Positions 21,606 through 29,358 of a stretch of DNA of 64,000 nt are shown here, piece by piece. Origin of the DNA: Nocardioides sp. dk884 (GTDB lineage Bacteria > Actinomycetota > Actinomycetes > Propionibacteriales > Nocardioidaceae); NCBI RefSeq assembly GCF_009557055.1, contig NZ_CP045649.1, forward strand, positions 901,001-965,000, given 5' to 3'. The translations under genes were made by a program, and so were the position numbers. The stretch's first letter is position 1. Every line of letters starts with the position of its first letter. The notes below the pieces were generated by a model. That model had not been told where the DNA came from. It made no database searches and saw nothing but the letters and a program-made list of their open reading frames with translations.

Positions 21606-22252
21606 TGCTGGTTACTGGGACTCCCGGTGGCGATCAACCTGGGCGAACCCGTTGTCCACAGATCTGGGTAGAGGGGCTGGTCGTGGTCGGCTGGCTCGCC
21701 TACGTTCTGGCCCACGAGTCCACTCGGGACGGGGCCACGACATGGCGATCACCACGGCAGGGCGGCATGCCCAGACGCGCAGTGTGCTGGTCGACCTGCT
21801 CGATGAGCGGGTGCGTGATCTGGTACGCCGCGAGGGCGTCGACCCCCAGCGCGACGCCGGGGTCGTACGCCGGATCGCCGAGGGGGTGGTGCGCGCCCAC
21901 GACGAGCGGAGCCTCACCGGGCAGGTGGAGCCGGTGCCCGACGTCGACGTCGTGGTCGGCGAGCTGGTCGCGCGGGTGGCCGGGTTCGGGCCGTTGCAGG
22001 AGTTCCTCGACGATCCCGAGGTCGAAGAAATTTGGATCAACGATCCGTCCCGGGTGTTCGTGGCGCGCCGGGGGCGCCACGAGCTGACCAACCTGATGCT
22101 GAGCGCGGCGCAGGTGACCGAGCTCGTCGAGCGCATGTTGAAGTCCAGCGGTCGGCGCCTCGACCTGAGCCAGCCGTTCGTGGACGCGATGCTGCCCGAG
22201 GGCCACCGCCTGCACGTGGTGCTGGAGGGGATCAGCCGGGGGTTCTCGGCGG
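21606..22252 (+). repeat. Long direct repeat, right copy
   Basis: Partner of 16014-16664, covering the upstream region and first 170 codons of the intact cpaF. The high identity, including silent sites, indicates a recent duplication or ongoing gene conversion. Confidence 0.9.
21652..21676 (+). repeat. 25-bp direct repeat with DnaA-box-like core, copy 3
   Basis: Identical to copy 2 at 16064, starting TTGTCCACA and ending GTAGAGGGG. It lies 66 bp before the cpaF start codon, thus in its presumed promoter region. Confidence 0.7.
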
Positions 22253-23037
22253 TCAACATCCGCAAGTTCGTGCTGCGCGCCGCCCGGGTCGCCGACCTGG
22301 TCGAGCTGGGCTCCATGACGCCGCGGGCGGCGGGGTTCTTGGAGGCCTCGGTGCGCGCCGGGCTCAACATCATGGTGGCCGGCGGCACGCAGACCGGGAA
22401 GACCACGATGCTCAACTGCCTCGCCGCCGCGATCCCGGGCGGGGAGCGGATCGTGTCGGTCGAGGAGGTCTTCGAGCTGCGGTTCCCGCACCCCGACTGG
22501 GTGCCGATGCAGACGCGCCAGTCCGGCCTCGAGGGCACCGGCGAGATCCGGCTGCGCGACCTGGTCAAGGAGAGCCTGCGGATGCGCCCCAGCCGGCTGA
22601 TCGTGGGGGAGGTGCGCGCCGAGGAGTGCCTCGACCTGTTGCTGGCTTTGAACGCCGGCTTGCCCGGCATGGGGACCCTGCACGCCAACAGCGCCCGCGA
22701 GGCGCTGGTGAAGATGTGCACGCTCCCGCTGCTCGCCGGGGAGAACATCTCGGCGCGTTTCGTCGTCCCCACGGTCGCCTCGTCGGTGGACCTCGTGGTC
22801 CACCTCGGACTCGACCAGCACGGCGTACGACGGGTCAACGAGATCGTGGCGGTGCCCGGCCGCGTGGAGAACGACATCATCGAGGTGGAGCCGATCTTCG
22901 AGCGGCGCGGCGGCGACCTGCGGCGCACGCGGGGGATGCCGCCGCGGGTCGAGCTCTACGAACGCGCCGGCATCGACGTGCACGCCCTGCTCGCCGAGCC
23001 GACGGGGTCGCCCGAGCAGGCCCGCGAGGTCTCCTGA
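21742..23037 (+). CDS. cpaF: CpaF/TadA-family secretion ATPase
   Basis: 431 aa hexameric motor that powers Flp (tad) pilus assembly at the inner face of the membrane. N-terminal all-alpha/beta domain (1-170), Walker A GGTQTGKTT at 214-222, Asp/Glu boxes around EEVFELRF and LIVGEVRAEE (Walker B) and His box GMGTLHANSAREAL. Start ATG 21742. It overlaps tadB by 1 nt, opening a seven-gene operon. No tadZ/cpaE or TadV peptidase gene lies upstream; they may be elsewhere. Confidence 0.93.
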   Translation: MAITTAGRHAQTRSVLVDLLDERVRDLVRREGVDPQRDAGVVRRIAEGVVRAHDERSLTGQVEPVPDVDVVVGELVARVAGFGPLQEFLDDPEVEEIWINDPSRVFVARRGRHELTNLMLSAAQVTELVERMLKSSGRRLDLSQPFVDAMLPEGHRLHVVLEGISRGFSAVNIRKFVLRAARVADLVELGSMTPRAAGFLEASVRAGLNIMVAGGTQTGKTTMLNCLAAAIPGGERIVSVEEVFELRFPHPDWVPMQTRQSGLEGTGEIRLRDLVKESLRMRPSRLIVGEVRAEECLDLLLALNAGLPGMGTLHANSAREALVKMCTLPLLAGENISARFVVPTVASSVDLVVHLGLDQHGVRRVNEIVAVPGRVENDIIEVEPIFERRGGDLRRTRGMPPRVELYERAGIDVHALLAEPTGSPEQAREVS

Positions 23038-23888
23038 TGGGCGCGCTGGTCGGCCTCGGGGTGGGCGTCGGGCTGCTGCTGATCTGGTCGGCGTTCGCGC
23101 TGCCGCACCCCGAGCGCGCCCCCCGCAGCGAGGGCCGGGTGGCGCGGCTGCTCGCCCGGGCGGGGCTCCGCGAGGTGTCCGCGCCGGGGTTCGTGCTGCT
23201 CTGCGTGGCGGTGGGTCTGGTGGCCGCGCTCCTGGTCCAGCTCGTCTCCCGCACCGCCCCGGTCGCGCTGGTCTTCGGCGTCCTGGGCGGCTACCTGCCG
23301 GTCGCGGTGGTGACCAGCCGCGCCCGCCGGCGCCAGCGGGAGTTCGCCGAGGTCTGGCCCGAGGCCGTCGACAACCTCGCCTCCGCGGTCCGCGCCGGGA
23401 TGTCGCTGCCCGACGGACTCGCCGCGCTCGGCACCCGCGGTCCCGAGCCGCTCCAGCCGGCGTTCCGGTCCTTCGCGCTGGACTACCAGGTCACCGGCCG
23501 CTTCAGCGACTGCCTCGACCGGCTCAAGGGCCGGCTCTCCGACCCGGTCGGCGACCGGGTCGTGGAGGGCCTGCGGATCGCGCGCGAGGTGGGTGGCGGC
23601 GAGCTCGGGCGGCTGCTGCGCAACCTGTCGGGCTACCTGCGCGAGGAGGCCCGCACCCGCTCCGAGCTGGAGTCGCGCCAGTCGTGGACCGTCAACGGCG
23701 CCCGGCTCGCGGTGGCGGCGCCGTGGGTGGTGCTGCTGATGCTGTCACTCCAGGGGGACGCGATCCGCCGCTACGCCACGCCCGCCGGCGTGGTCGTGCT
23801 CGTCGTCGGCGCCTCGGTCTGCGCGGTCGCCTACCGCGTGATGATGCGCGTCGGGCGCCTCCCGGTCGAACGACGGATCCTGTCGTGA
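23037..23888 (+). CDS. tadB: TadB-like pilus assembly inner-membrane protein
   Basis: 283 aa type II/IV secretion GspF-like protein. Two N-terminal and two C-terminal membrane helices surround a cytoplasmic domain with EFAEVWPEAVDNLASAVRAGMSLPDGLAAL, the conserved GspF 'lp.al..la..lraG.sl..al' motif. ATG 23037 overlaps the cpaF stop; its own stop overlaps tadC (GTGA). It forms the platform on which CpaF acts. Confidence 0.88.
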   Translation: MGALVGLGVGVGLLLIWSAFALPHPERAPRSEGRVARLLARAGLREVSAPGFVLLCVAVGLVAALLVQLVSRTAPVALVFGVLGGYLPVAVVTSRARRRQREFAEVWPEAVDNLASAVRAGMSLPDGLAALGTRGPEPLQPAFRSFALDYQVTGRFSDCLDRLKGRLSDPVGDRVVEGLRIAREVGGGELGRLLRNLSGYLREEARTRSELESRQSWTVNGARLAVAAPWVVLLMLSLQGDAIRRYATPAGVVVLVVGASVCAVAYRVMMRVGRLPVERRILS

Positions 23889-24826
23889 GCCTCGCGATGT
23901 GGGGAGCCGTGCTCGGGGCGACGCTCGCCGGCGGGCTGCTGCTCGTCGTCACCCGCCTGGTCGCGATGCGCCGGGTCCCGCTGGCCGACCGGGTGCTCCC
24001 CTGGGTGCGCGACGTGCCCCGCCTCGGGGACGGCCCGGCGGCCGCGGTCCCGTCCGCCTCGCCGGCCGCCGCAGCGGTCGGCGTCTTCGGGCCGCTGCTG
24101 CGTTCGGCCGCGCAGGCGGTCGAGCGGGTGCTCGGCGGCGCCACGTCGGTACGCCGCCGCCTCGAGCGCGCCGGCCTCGAGACCACCGTGCAGGAGTTCC
24201 GCGTCGAGCAGGTGCTGTGGGGGCTGGCCGGGTTCGCCGTGGCCGCCGCGTGGGGGCTGCTGCGTGCGGTCACCGCGCCCGGGGCCGCGATCGCGTCGCT
24301 GCTGGTGTGCGTAGTCGCCTTCGTCTGCGGCGTCCTGGCCCGCGACACCTGGCTGTCCTCGCAGGTCAAGGCCCGCGAGCGGCGCATCCTCGAGGAGTTC
24401 CCGACGGTCGCGGAGCTGCTCGCGCTCGCCGTTGCCGCCGGCGAGAGCCCGGTCTCGGCGCTGGACCGCGTCGTACGCCGCAGCGGGGGAGACCTCTCCG
24501 ACGAGCTGGGCGTCGTGCTGGCCGCCGTACGCACCGGCGAGCCCGTGGCCTCCGCCTTCGACGCGATGGCGGCGCGCAGCGGTCTGCCGCTGGTCGCGCG
24601 CTTCGCGCAGGGCATCGCGGTCGCCTCCGAGCGCGGCACCCCGCTGGCCGACGTCCTGCACGCGCAGGCCGCCGACGTGCGCGAGGCCGGGCGCCGCGAG
24701 CTGATCGAGGTCGCCGCCCGCAAGGAGGTGGCGATGATGGTGCCGGTTGTCTTCCTCGTGCTCCCCGTGACGGTGCTCTTCGCGTTCTGGCCCGGCGCCG
24801 TCGGTCTCTCGCTGACCACCCCCTGA
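23885..24826 (+). CDS. tadC: TadC-like pilus assembly inner-membrane protein
   Basis: 313 aa, GspF-like partner of TadB. Motif EEFPTVAELLALAVAAGESPVSALDRV (about 165-190) and second GspF repeat near FAQGIAVASERGTPLADVLHAQA. Membrane helices are at both ends, the last being the segment duplicated at 21025. GTG start overlaps tadB. Confidence 0.88.
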   Translation: MSLAMWGAVLGATLAGGLLLVVTRLVAMRRVPLADRVLPWVRDVPRLGDGPAAAVPSASPAAAAVGVFGPLLRSAAQAVERVLGGATSVRRRLERAGLETTVQEFRVEQVLWGLAGFAVAAAWGLLRAVTAPGAAIASLLVCVVAFVCGVLARDTWLSSQVKARERRILEEFPTVAELLALAVAAGESPVSALDRVVRRSGGDLSDELGVVLAAVRTGEPVASAFDAMAARSGLPLVARFAQGIAVASERGTPLADVLHAQAADVREAGRRELIEVAARKEVAMMVPVVFLVLPVTVLFAFWPGAVGLSLTTP

Positions 24827-24878
24827 CCCCGCTTCACCCTGCTTCACCCCCGCTGGATCTCGGAGATCGGAGCTCGTC

Positions 24879-25076
24879 ATGACACACCTTCTCTTCCTCC
24901 TGGTCAGGCTGCAGGCCACGCTCGTGGCCGCGCGCGGCCGGCGCGACGAGCGCGGCGACGTACCCGGCTGGGTGCTCGTCACCTTGATGACGGTCGGGCT
25001 CGTCGGTGCGATCACCGCCATCGCGCAGCCGCAGCTGACCCGGATGCTGAGCAACGCGCTGGCCAAGGTGCAGTAG
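24879..25076 (+). CDS. Flp-type major pilin
   Basis: 65 aa prepilin. Cleavage is expected after RRDERG, leaving DVPGWVLVTLMTVGLVGAITAIAQ as the hydrophobic polymerisation helix; Glu/Asp-rich leader as in class III prepilins. GGAG lies 7 nt before ATG. The TAG stop overlaps the GTG of tadE. A near copy is at 21167. Confidence 0.85.
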   Translation: MTHLLFLLVRLQATLVAARGRRDERGDVPGWVLVTLMTVGLVGAITAIAQPQLTRMLSNALAKVQ

Positions 25077-25480
25077 TGCGGCCCCCGCCCCGAGCGGCGG
25101 GGGAGCGTGGCAGCGCGGTGGTCGACTTCGTGCTCGTCGTGCTGGTGCTGGTCCCGCTGGTGCTGGGGATCCTGCAGGTCGCGCTGACCCTCTTCGTGCG
25201 CAACACCCTCGCCGCGGCCGCCTCGGACGGGGCGCGGTACGCCGCGACGGCCGACCGCGGTCCGGCCGACGGGGTGGCGCGCACCCGCGAGCAGGTGGAG
25301 GGCGCGGTGTCGGGGCAGTTCGCGCGCGACGTCAGCGCGACCCGCGTCGTGCGGGACGGGCAGCCGATGATCGAGGTGACGGTGCGTGCCAGCGTCCCTG
25401 CTCTCGGGCTGGGCGGCCCGGGTGTGGACCTGGTGGTCACCGCGCATGCCATCGAGGAGAGCGTCGAGGTGGCGCCGTGA
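25076..25480 (+). CDS. TadE-family pseudopilin
   Basis: 134 aa, start GTG 25076. TadE signature ERGSAVVDFVLVVLVLVPLVLGILQVAL (anchor helix at 10-38), then a small exported domain. TadE/TadF are minor pilins processed by the prepilin peptidase. It overlaps the next TadE/F-like gene by 4 nt (GTGA). A truncated duplicate is at 21364. Confidence 0.87.
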   Translation: MRPPPRAAGERGSAVVDFVLVVLVLVPLVLGILQVALTLFVRNTLAAAASDGARYAATADRGPADGVARTREQVEGAVSGQFARDVSATRVVRDGQPMIEVTVRASVPALGLGGPGVDLVVTAHAIEESVEVAP

Positions 25481-25935
25481 CCTCGCGGGGAGTGCCCCGG
25501 CGCCGGCCGCGCGGCGAGGAGGGCAGCGCGCTGGTCGAGCTGGTCTGGCTGGGGCTGCTGCTCCTGGTGCCGCTGCTGTGGATCGTGCTGTCGGTCTTCG
25601 AGGTGCAGCGTGGTGCGTACGGCGTGAGTGCGGCTGCCCGCGCGGCGGGCCGCGCCTATGCGCTGGCGCCCACCGACGCGGAGGGGGAGCGGCGGGCGGA
25701 GGCGGCGGCGCGCCTGGCCTTGGCCGACCAGGGCATCGGCTCGGCTCCGCTGCGCGTGGACATCAGCTGCACCCCGTACCCGAACTGCCACAGCGGCACC
25801 TCGGTGATCACCGTGCGGATCAGCTCGAGCGTGGCGCTGCCGGTGCTCCCTGCGGCGCTGGGTGCCGAGCGCGGTCGGTTCGCGCTGGACGCGAGCCACA
25901 CGGTGCCGATCGGGCAGTACCAGGAGATCCGGTGA
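25477..25935 (+). CDS. TadE/TadF-like minor pilin
   Basis: 152 aa. The anchor GEEGSALVELVWLGLLLLVPLLWIVL is TadE-like; the exported part has a CTPYPNC pair able to form a disulfide. It is coupled on both sides by GTGA overlaps. Confidence 0.82.
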   Translation: MTSRGVPRRRPRGEEGSALVELVWLGLLLLVPLLWIVLSVFEVQRGAYGVSAAARAAGRAYALAPTDAEGERRAEAAARLALADQGIGSAPLRVDISCTPYPNCHSGTSVITVRISSSVALPVLPAALGAERGRFALDASHTVPIGQYQEIR

Positions 25936-26390
25936 CCCGGGCCGAGGTTCCTCGCCGGGCGCGCACGGAGCGGGGTCAGGTGACGCCGCTGATCGTCGGG
26001 TTCGCGCTGATCATCGCGCTCACCGTCGCGGTGGTCATCGATGCGACCGCGGCGTACCTGCAACGCTCGGAGCTGTCCACGCTGGCCGACGGTGCGGCAT
26101 TGCACGGCGCCGACCTCGGGGCCACCGGCGTGGACGTCTACACCGACGGGCTGCCCGACGAGCGGCTGCGGGTCACCGAGGCGGCGGTGCGGGCGGCGGT
26201 CGCGGACTACCTGCGCCAAGTCGGCGCGCACGGGCGCTACCCCGGGCTGACCTTCCGGGTCGGCGTCGGGAGCGACCAGCGGGTCACCGTCGAGCTCAGC
26301 GCACCGCTCGACCTGCCGCTCACCTTCCCCGGCTCACCCACGAGCCCCCGGGTCGGCGCGAGCGGCTCGGCGGTGTCGAGCATCGACTGA
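25932..26390 (+). CDS. TadG-like pilus protein (Rv3660c-type 'helicase/secretion neighbourhood' protein)
   Basis: 152 aa from GTG 25932. N-terminal ERGQVTPLIVGFALIIALTVAVVIDATAAYLQRSELSTLADGAALHGA is the conserved Flp-associated TadG/pseudopilin segment ('R..a..aADaaAla'). It is short, without the von Willebrand A domain of large TadG proteins. It is the last gene of the tad operon. Confidence 0.82.
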   Translation: MTRAEVPRRARTERGQVTPLIVGFALIIALTVAVVIDATAAYLQRSELSTLADGAALHGADLGATGVDVYTDGLPDERLRVTEAAVRAAVADYLRQVGAHGRYPGLTFRVGVGSDQRVTVELSAPLDLPLTFPGSPTSPRVGASGSAVSSID

Positions 26391-26469
26391 GGACGCCGCG
26401 GTCCCGAGCGCGGGGTGTCGTCCGGCTAGGTTGGCCGGGCCCTGAGTCTGCGCGAGGAGTGAGCGAGGA

Positions 26470-26910
26470 GTGGTCAGCACGAGACCTGCCAGCACGGGAC
26501 CTGATGGGGAGAAGCGCCGCCTGCGACGCCACGACCCGATCGTGATCTCCCTGCTGGGCATCCTGCTCGGCGGTGCGTTCGGCGTCTGGGGGATCCACGG
26601 CTATGCGACCCAGCCGCACCCCGACCGGACCGTGACCGGGCACCACATCGAGTCTCCGTGCTTCCGGCTCGTCGAGTACACCGTGGAGGCGAAGACCTAC
26701 CGCCTCCACCTCGGCGCGCGCCGGTGCGTGGCGGCGTACGTTGGCAAGCCGATCGAGGTCTCGTACGAGTCCGCGCATCCCGAGCGCGCGTACGGGCCGG
26801 GCGGCGGAGGCGTCCGCTGGGTGATGCTGGGGACCGGGGTGGTCGGCCTGCTGGTCGCCGTCGCGACGCCGCTGCTCGCCTACCGCCGTCGTACGCCGCG
26901 CAGCGCCTAG
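26470..26910 (+). CDS. Small membrane protein with two helices, DUF3592-like
   Basis: 146 aa. Helix 1 near residue 23-45 (PIVISLLGILLGGAFGVWG), an exported domain with Cys at VESPCFRL and ARRCVAAY, helix 2 near 118-138. This hairpin plan and 'YVGKPIEVSYESAHPERA' recall DUF3592. GTG 26470 is preceded by a GCGAGGAG purine run. Its TAG stop also forms the first three bases of the next gene's -10 box. Function unknown. Confidence 0.65.
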   Translation: MVSTRPASTGPDGEKRRLRRHDPIVISLLGILLGGAFGVWGIHGYATQPHPDRTVTGHHIESPCFRLVEYTVEAKTYRLHLGARRCVAAYVGKPIEVSYESAHPERAYGPGGGGVRWVMLGTGVVGLLVAVATPLLAYRRRTPRSA

Positions 26911-26913
26911 CGT
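26908..26913 (+). promoter_or_regulatory. -10 box built on a stop codon, leaderless promoter of VOC gene
   Basis: TAGCGT, whose TAG is the stop codon of the preceding gene; 7 nt then ATG 26921. Confidence 0.5.
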
Positions 26914-26920
26914 GTGCGCC

Positions 26921-27337
26921 ATGACACATCCCACGCCCTACATCCACTTCCCGGGGAACGCGCGCGAGGCCCTGACGTTCTACGGCGACGTCTTCGGCTG
27001 CGGGGTCCAGGTGCACACCTACGCTGGCTTCGGCCGGGTCGACGGGCCCGCGGAGGCCGTGGCCCACGGCATGCTGGTCGACGGGCCGGTCGCGCTGTTC
27101 GGCGCCGATGCCGGCCCGGATGACTCGCCGCTGAAGTCCGAGGGCCTGATGCTCTCCCTGCTCGGAGCCGCAGCTCCGGACGTCACCCGCGAGTGGTTCA
27201 CCCGGCTCGCCGACGGCGGCCGGGTCGTCTCGGATCTCCAGATGCGCGGGTGGGGAGCCACCGACGGCGAGGTCGTCGATCGCTACGGACTCCACTGGCT
27301 GCTCGGGTTCGAGCCCGACGCCGCTGACGAGGCATGA
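26921..27337 (+). CDS. VOC/PhnB-like protein
   Basis: 138 aa single-module glyoxalase fold: PYIHFPGNAREALTFYGDVFGCGVQ at the start and HWLLGFE at the end are PhnB/3-demethylubiquinone-like. PhnB-type members lack a clear activity assignment. Start ATG 26921 from the leaderless box. The next 177 bp (27338-27514) hold no gene. Confidence 0.8.
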   Translation: MTHPTPYIHFPGNAREALTFYGDVFGCGVQVHTYAGFGRVDGPAEAVAHGMLVDGPVALFGADAGPDDSPLKSEGLMLSLLGAAAPDVTREWFTRLADGGRVVSDLQMRGWGATDGEVVDRYGLHWLLGFEPDAADEA

Positions 27338-27514
27338 AATCCCGGACCCTCACGGCCGCCGGGACGGACGCCTGCGGGCCGTGATGCACGGCTAAGGTGA
27401 CGCCGGACAGACGGTTGACCCACAGCGTCGTGGCGTGAACACCGCGTACTCGGCGTCGGAGGTCATGCTCTGCAGCAGTCACACAACACCGGACCCGTCC
27501 TCCGCGAGCGCCCC

Positions 27515-28948
27515 GTGTTTCGTGAACGTCCGGTCTTCGGCGGCTTGGCGAGCAGGCAGGTCGGCCACCGGGACCTGGTCGCCCACTCGGTCGCGGTCCT
27601 GACACCTTCCCTGAGCGCGCTCGGCACCGGCATGGTCCTTCCGACGGTGGTCGGACCGGGGTTCTGGATCAGCACCCTGCTCGGCTTCGGCCTGGCGTTC
27701 GTCCTGGCGCTGGTCTTCGACGAGTTCGCGTCCAGGTTCAACGCCCCCGGCTCCCTGTACGCCTACGCCGCGAAGGGGCTGGGTGCCTCGGTCGCGCTGG
27801 TCGTGGGCGTCTCCCTGGTGCTCGGGTACGCCGCCCTCGCCGGCTTCGGGCTCACCGGTGCGGCGCGTCGCATCCAGGCGGCCTGGACCGCCACCGGGGG
27901 AGACACGCCTCCCGACCTGGTCGGCTGGACTCTCGTGCTGGCGCTCACCCTGGTCTGCGGATGGATGATCCACCGGGGGATATCCCGGTCGTCGCGCGCC
28001 GTGCTGGTGATCGAGGCGATGAGCCTGGCCATGCTCGCGCTGATCGGCGTGGTCTGGCTGAGGCGGTACGGGGTCCCCGGCTTCGACGTGTTGTCGCTCG
28101 ACGGTGCCGATCCGGGGCGGATCTTCGCCGGCGCGGCCTTGATCGCCACCCTGACCGTCGCCTTCGAGAGCTGCGCGGCGCTCGGCCTCGAAACAGGTCG
28201 GCCCCTGCGCACCGTCCCCGCTGCGATGCGGACCAGCCTGCTGGTCTGCGGGGGAGCGTTCCTCGCCGCCAACCTGATCGGGACCGTTCACTCGGGACGC
28301 GACTCCTCATCGGACTGGCGCTGGTTCAACATCGGGGACGAGGTGTCGAGGCCCGACGCAGCCGTGCTCGTCGTCCTGGCACTGTCGATGATCGCGTTGG
28401 CGCTCAGCGCCAGCACCGCGCTGTCCCGGTTGCTGTTCTCCTTCGCCCGCGAGGGGATCGTGTGGCCCGGGCTGGGGCGTACGAACCCTCAGGGGGTGCC
28501 GGTGGCAGCCACCTGGAGCGCCCTGGCGCTGGCCCTGGCCGGTCCGCTGGCCGCCTCGGCGGCGGCGCGCAGCGTCGCGCTCGCCCCTGGGGAGCTGCTG
28601 CAAGCGACCACCCTGATCATGTGCGTCAGCTACGGCTGCGCGGCCGCCGCGCTCATCCCGTTCCTCATCTCCCTCGACGAGCTGCGTCCCCGGTCGGCCG
28701 TGCTCGCGCTGACCGGCCTGGGCGGGGTGGGCGCGGTGACCTGGCACTGGGTCACCCGGCCGGAGCCCGGGGTCTCGCACCTCGCCCTGGCGCTCCTGGG
28801 CGGCGTGGTCGCCCTCGGCCTCGCGTGGCGGCTGGCCCTGGCCCGCCGGGCACCGCACCGCTCGCGGCGGCTGGGAGCCCACCAGGAGGCACTGGCCGGC
28901 GACGTCGCGCTGGCGGCGTACGACGGGGGTGGCGATGGGCTCCGCTGA
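27515..28948 (+). CDS. APC-superfamily amino acid/amine permease
   Basis: 477 aa, about 12 membrane helices. 'LSALGTGMVLPTVVGPGFW', 'FNAPGSLYAYAAKGLG' (helix 2-3 loop, AGGxYxY-like) and 'SASTALSRLLFSFAREGIVW' (helix 8, ...R..FAmaRDG) are APC landmarks. GTG start; the ribosome site is weak. It overlaps the truncated IclR gene by 20 bp, so the two may be co-expressed. Substrate unknown. Confidence 0.83.
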   Translation: MFRERPVFGGLASRQVGHRDLVAHSVAVLTPSLSALGTGMVLPTVVGPGFWISTLLGFGLAFVLALVFDEFASRFNAPGSLYAYAAKGLGASVALVVGVSLVLGYAALAGFGLTGAARRIQAAWTATGGDTPPDLVGWTLVLALTLVCGWMIHRGISRSSRAVLVIEAMSLAMLALIGVVWLRRYGVPGFDVLSLDGADPGRIFAGAALIATLTVAFESCAALGLETGRPLRTVPAAMRTSLLVCGGAFLAANLIGTVHSGRDSSSDWRWFNIGDEVSRPDAAVLVVLALSMIALALSASTALSRLLFSFAREGIVWPGLGRTNPQGVPVAATWSALALALAGPLAASAAARSVALAPGELLQATTLIMCVSYGCAAAALIPFLISLDELRPRSAVLALTGLGGVGAVTWHWVTRPEPGVSHLALALLGGVVALGLAWRLALARRAPHRSRRLGAHQEALAGDVALAAYDGGGDGLR

Positions 28949-29234
28949 CCGCGACGACGGGTTCCTCGCCCGCCAGCCGTCCGCGGTGGACAGCGCGTTC
29001 GCCGTGCTCGAGGCCGTCGCCGCGCACGGCCCCGGGGTGACCACCCGGGAACTGGTCGACGCGCTACCGATGTCGCGGGCCACGGTCTACCGCATCCTCA
29101 AGCACCTGGTCGCCCAGGAGTACCTCGTCCGCACTCCCGACCTGCGCGGGTTCGCGCTCGGGGCCCGGGTCCAGGCCCTGGCACGGGCGGCCACCTCGCC
29201 CGAACCGACCCGGGCGGAGGCGTCGCTCACCTGA
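28929..29234 (+). pseudogene. Truncated IclR-type regulator (HTH domain only)
   Basis: 101 aa: ...QPSAVDSAFAVLEAVAAHGPGVTTRELVDALPMSRATVYRILKHLVAQEYLVR is a complete IclR winged helix, but the roughly 170-residue effector domain is absent; the frame stops at EASLT. It may be a remnant or a stand-alone DNA-binding protein. It overlaps the permease gene it may control. Confidence 0.6.
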
Positions 29235-29235
29235 C

Positions 29236-29358
29236 CGTCTCAGTCGGTGTCTCATTTGCGATCACGACAACTTCTTCTCGCCGGAATCGGTGCGCCACGT
29301 GGCGCTGATGGATTACCTCCAGGCGACCTGCACGGGTCGACATGAGGCGGATCTGTGA
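29236..29358 (+). pseudogene. Possible gene remnant
   Basis: In a different frame from the IclR ORF the DNA reads CDHDNFFSPESVRHVALMDY and on to GRHEADL then TGA at 29356, with strong G/C bias at third positions over about 35 codons. There is no start codon context and no recognised family. It could be the 3' end of a deleted gene that once joined here; this is weak evidence. Confidence 0.25.

Noticed and set aside
16014..21676. Insertion sequence or composite transposon
   Set aside because: No transposase or integrase gene and no terminal inverted repeats; the repeats are tad gene duplicates.
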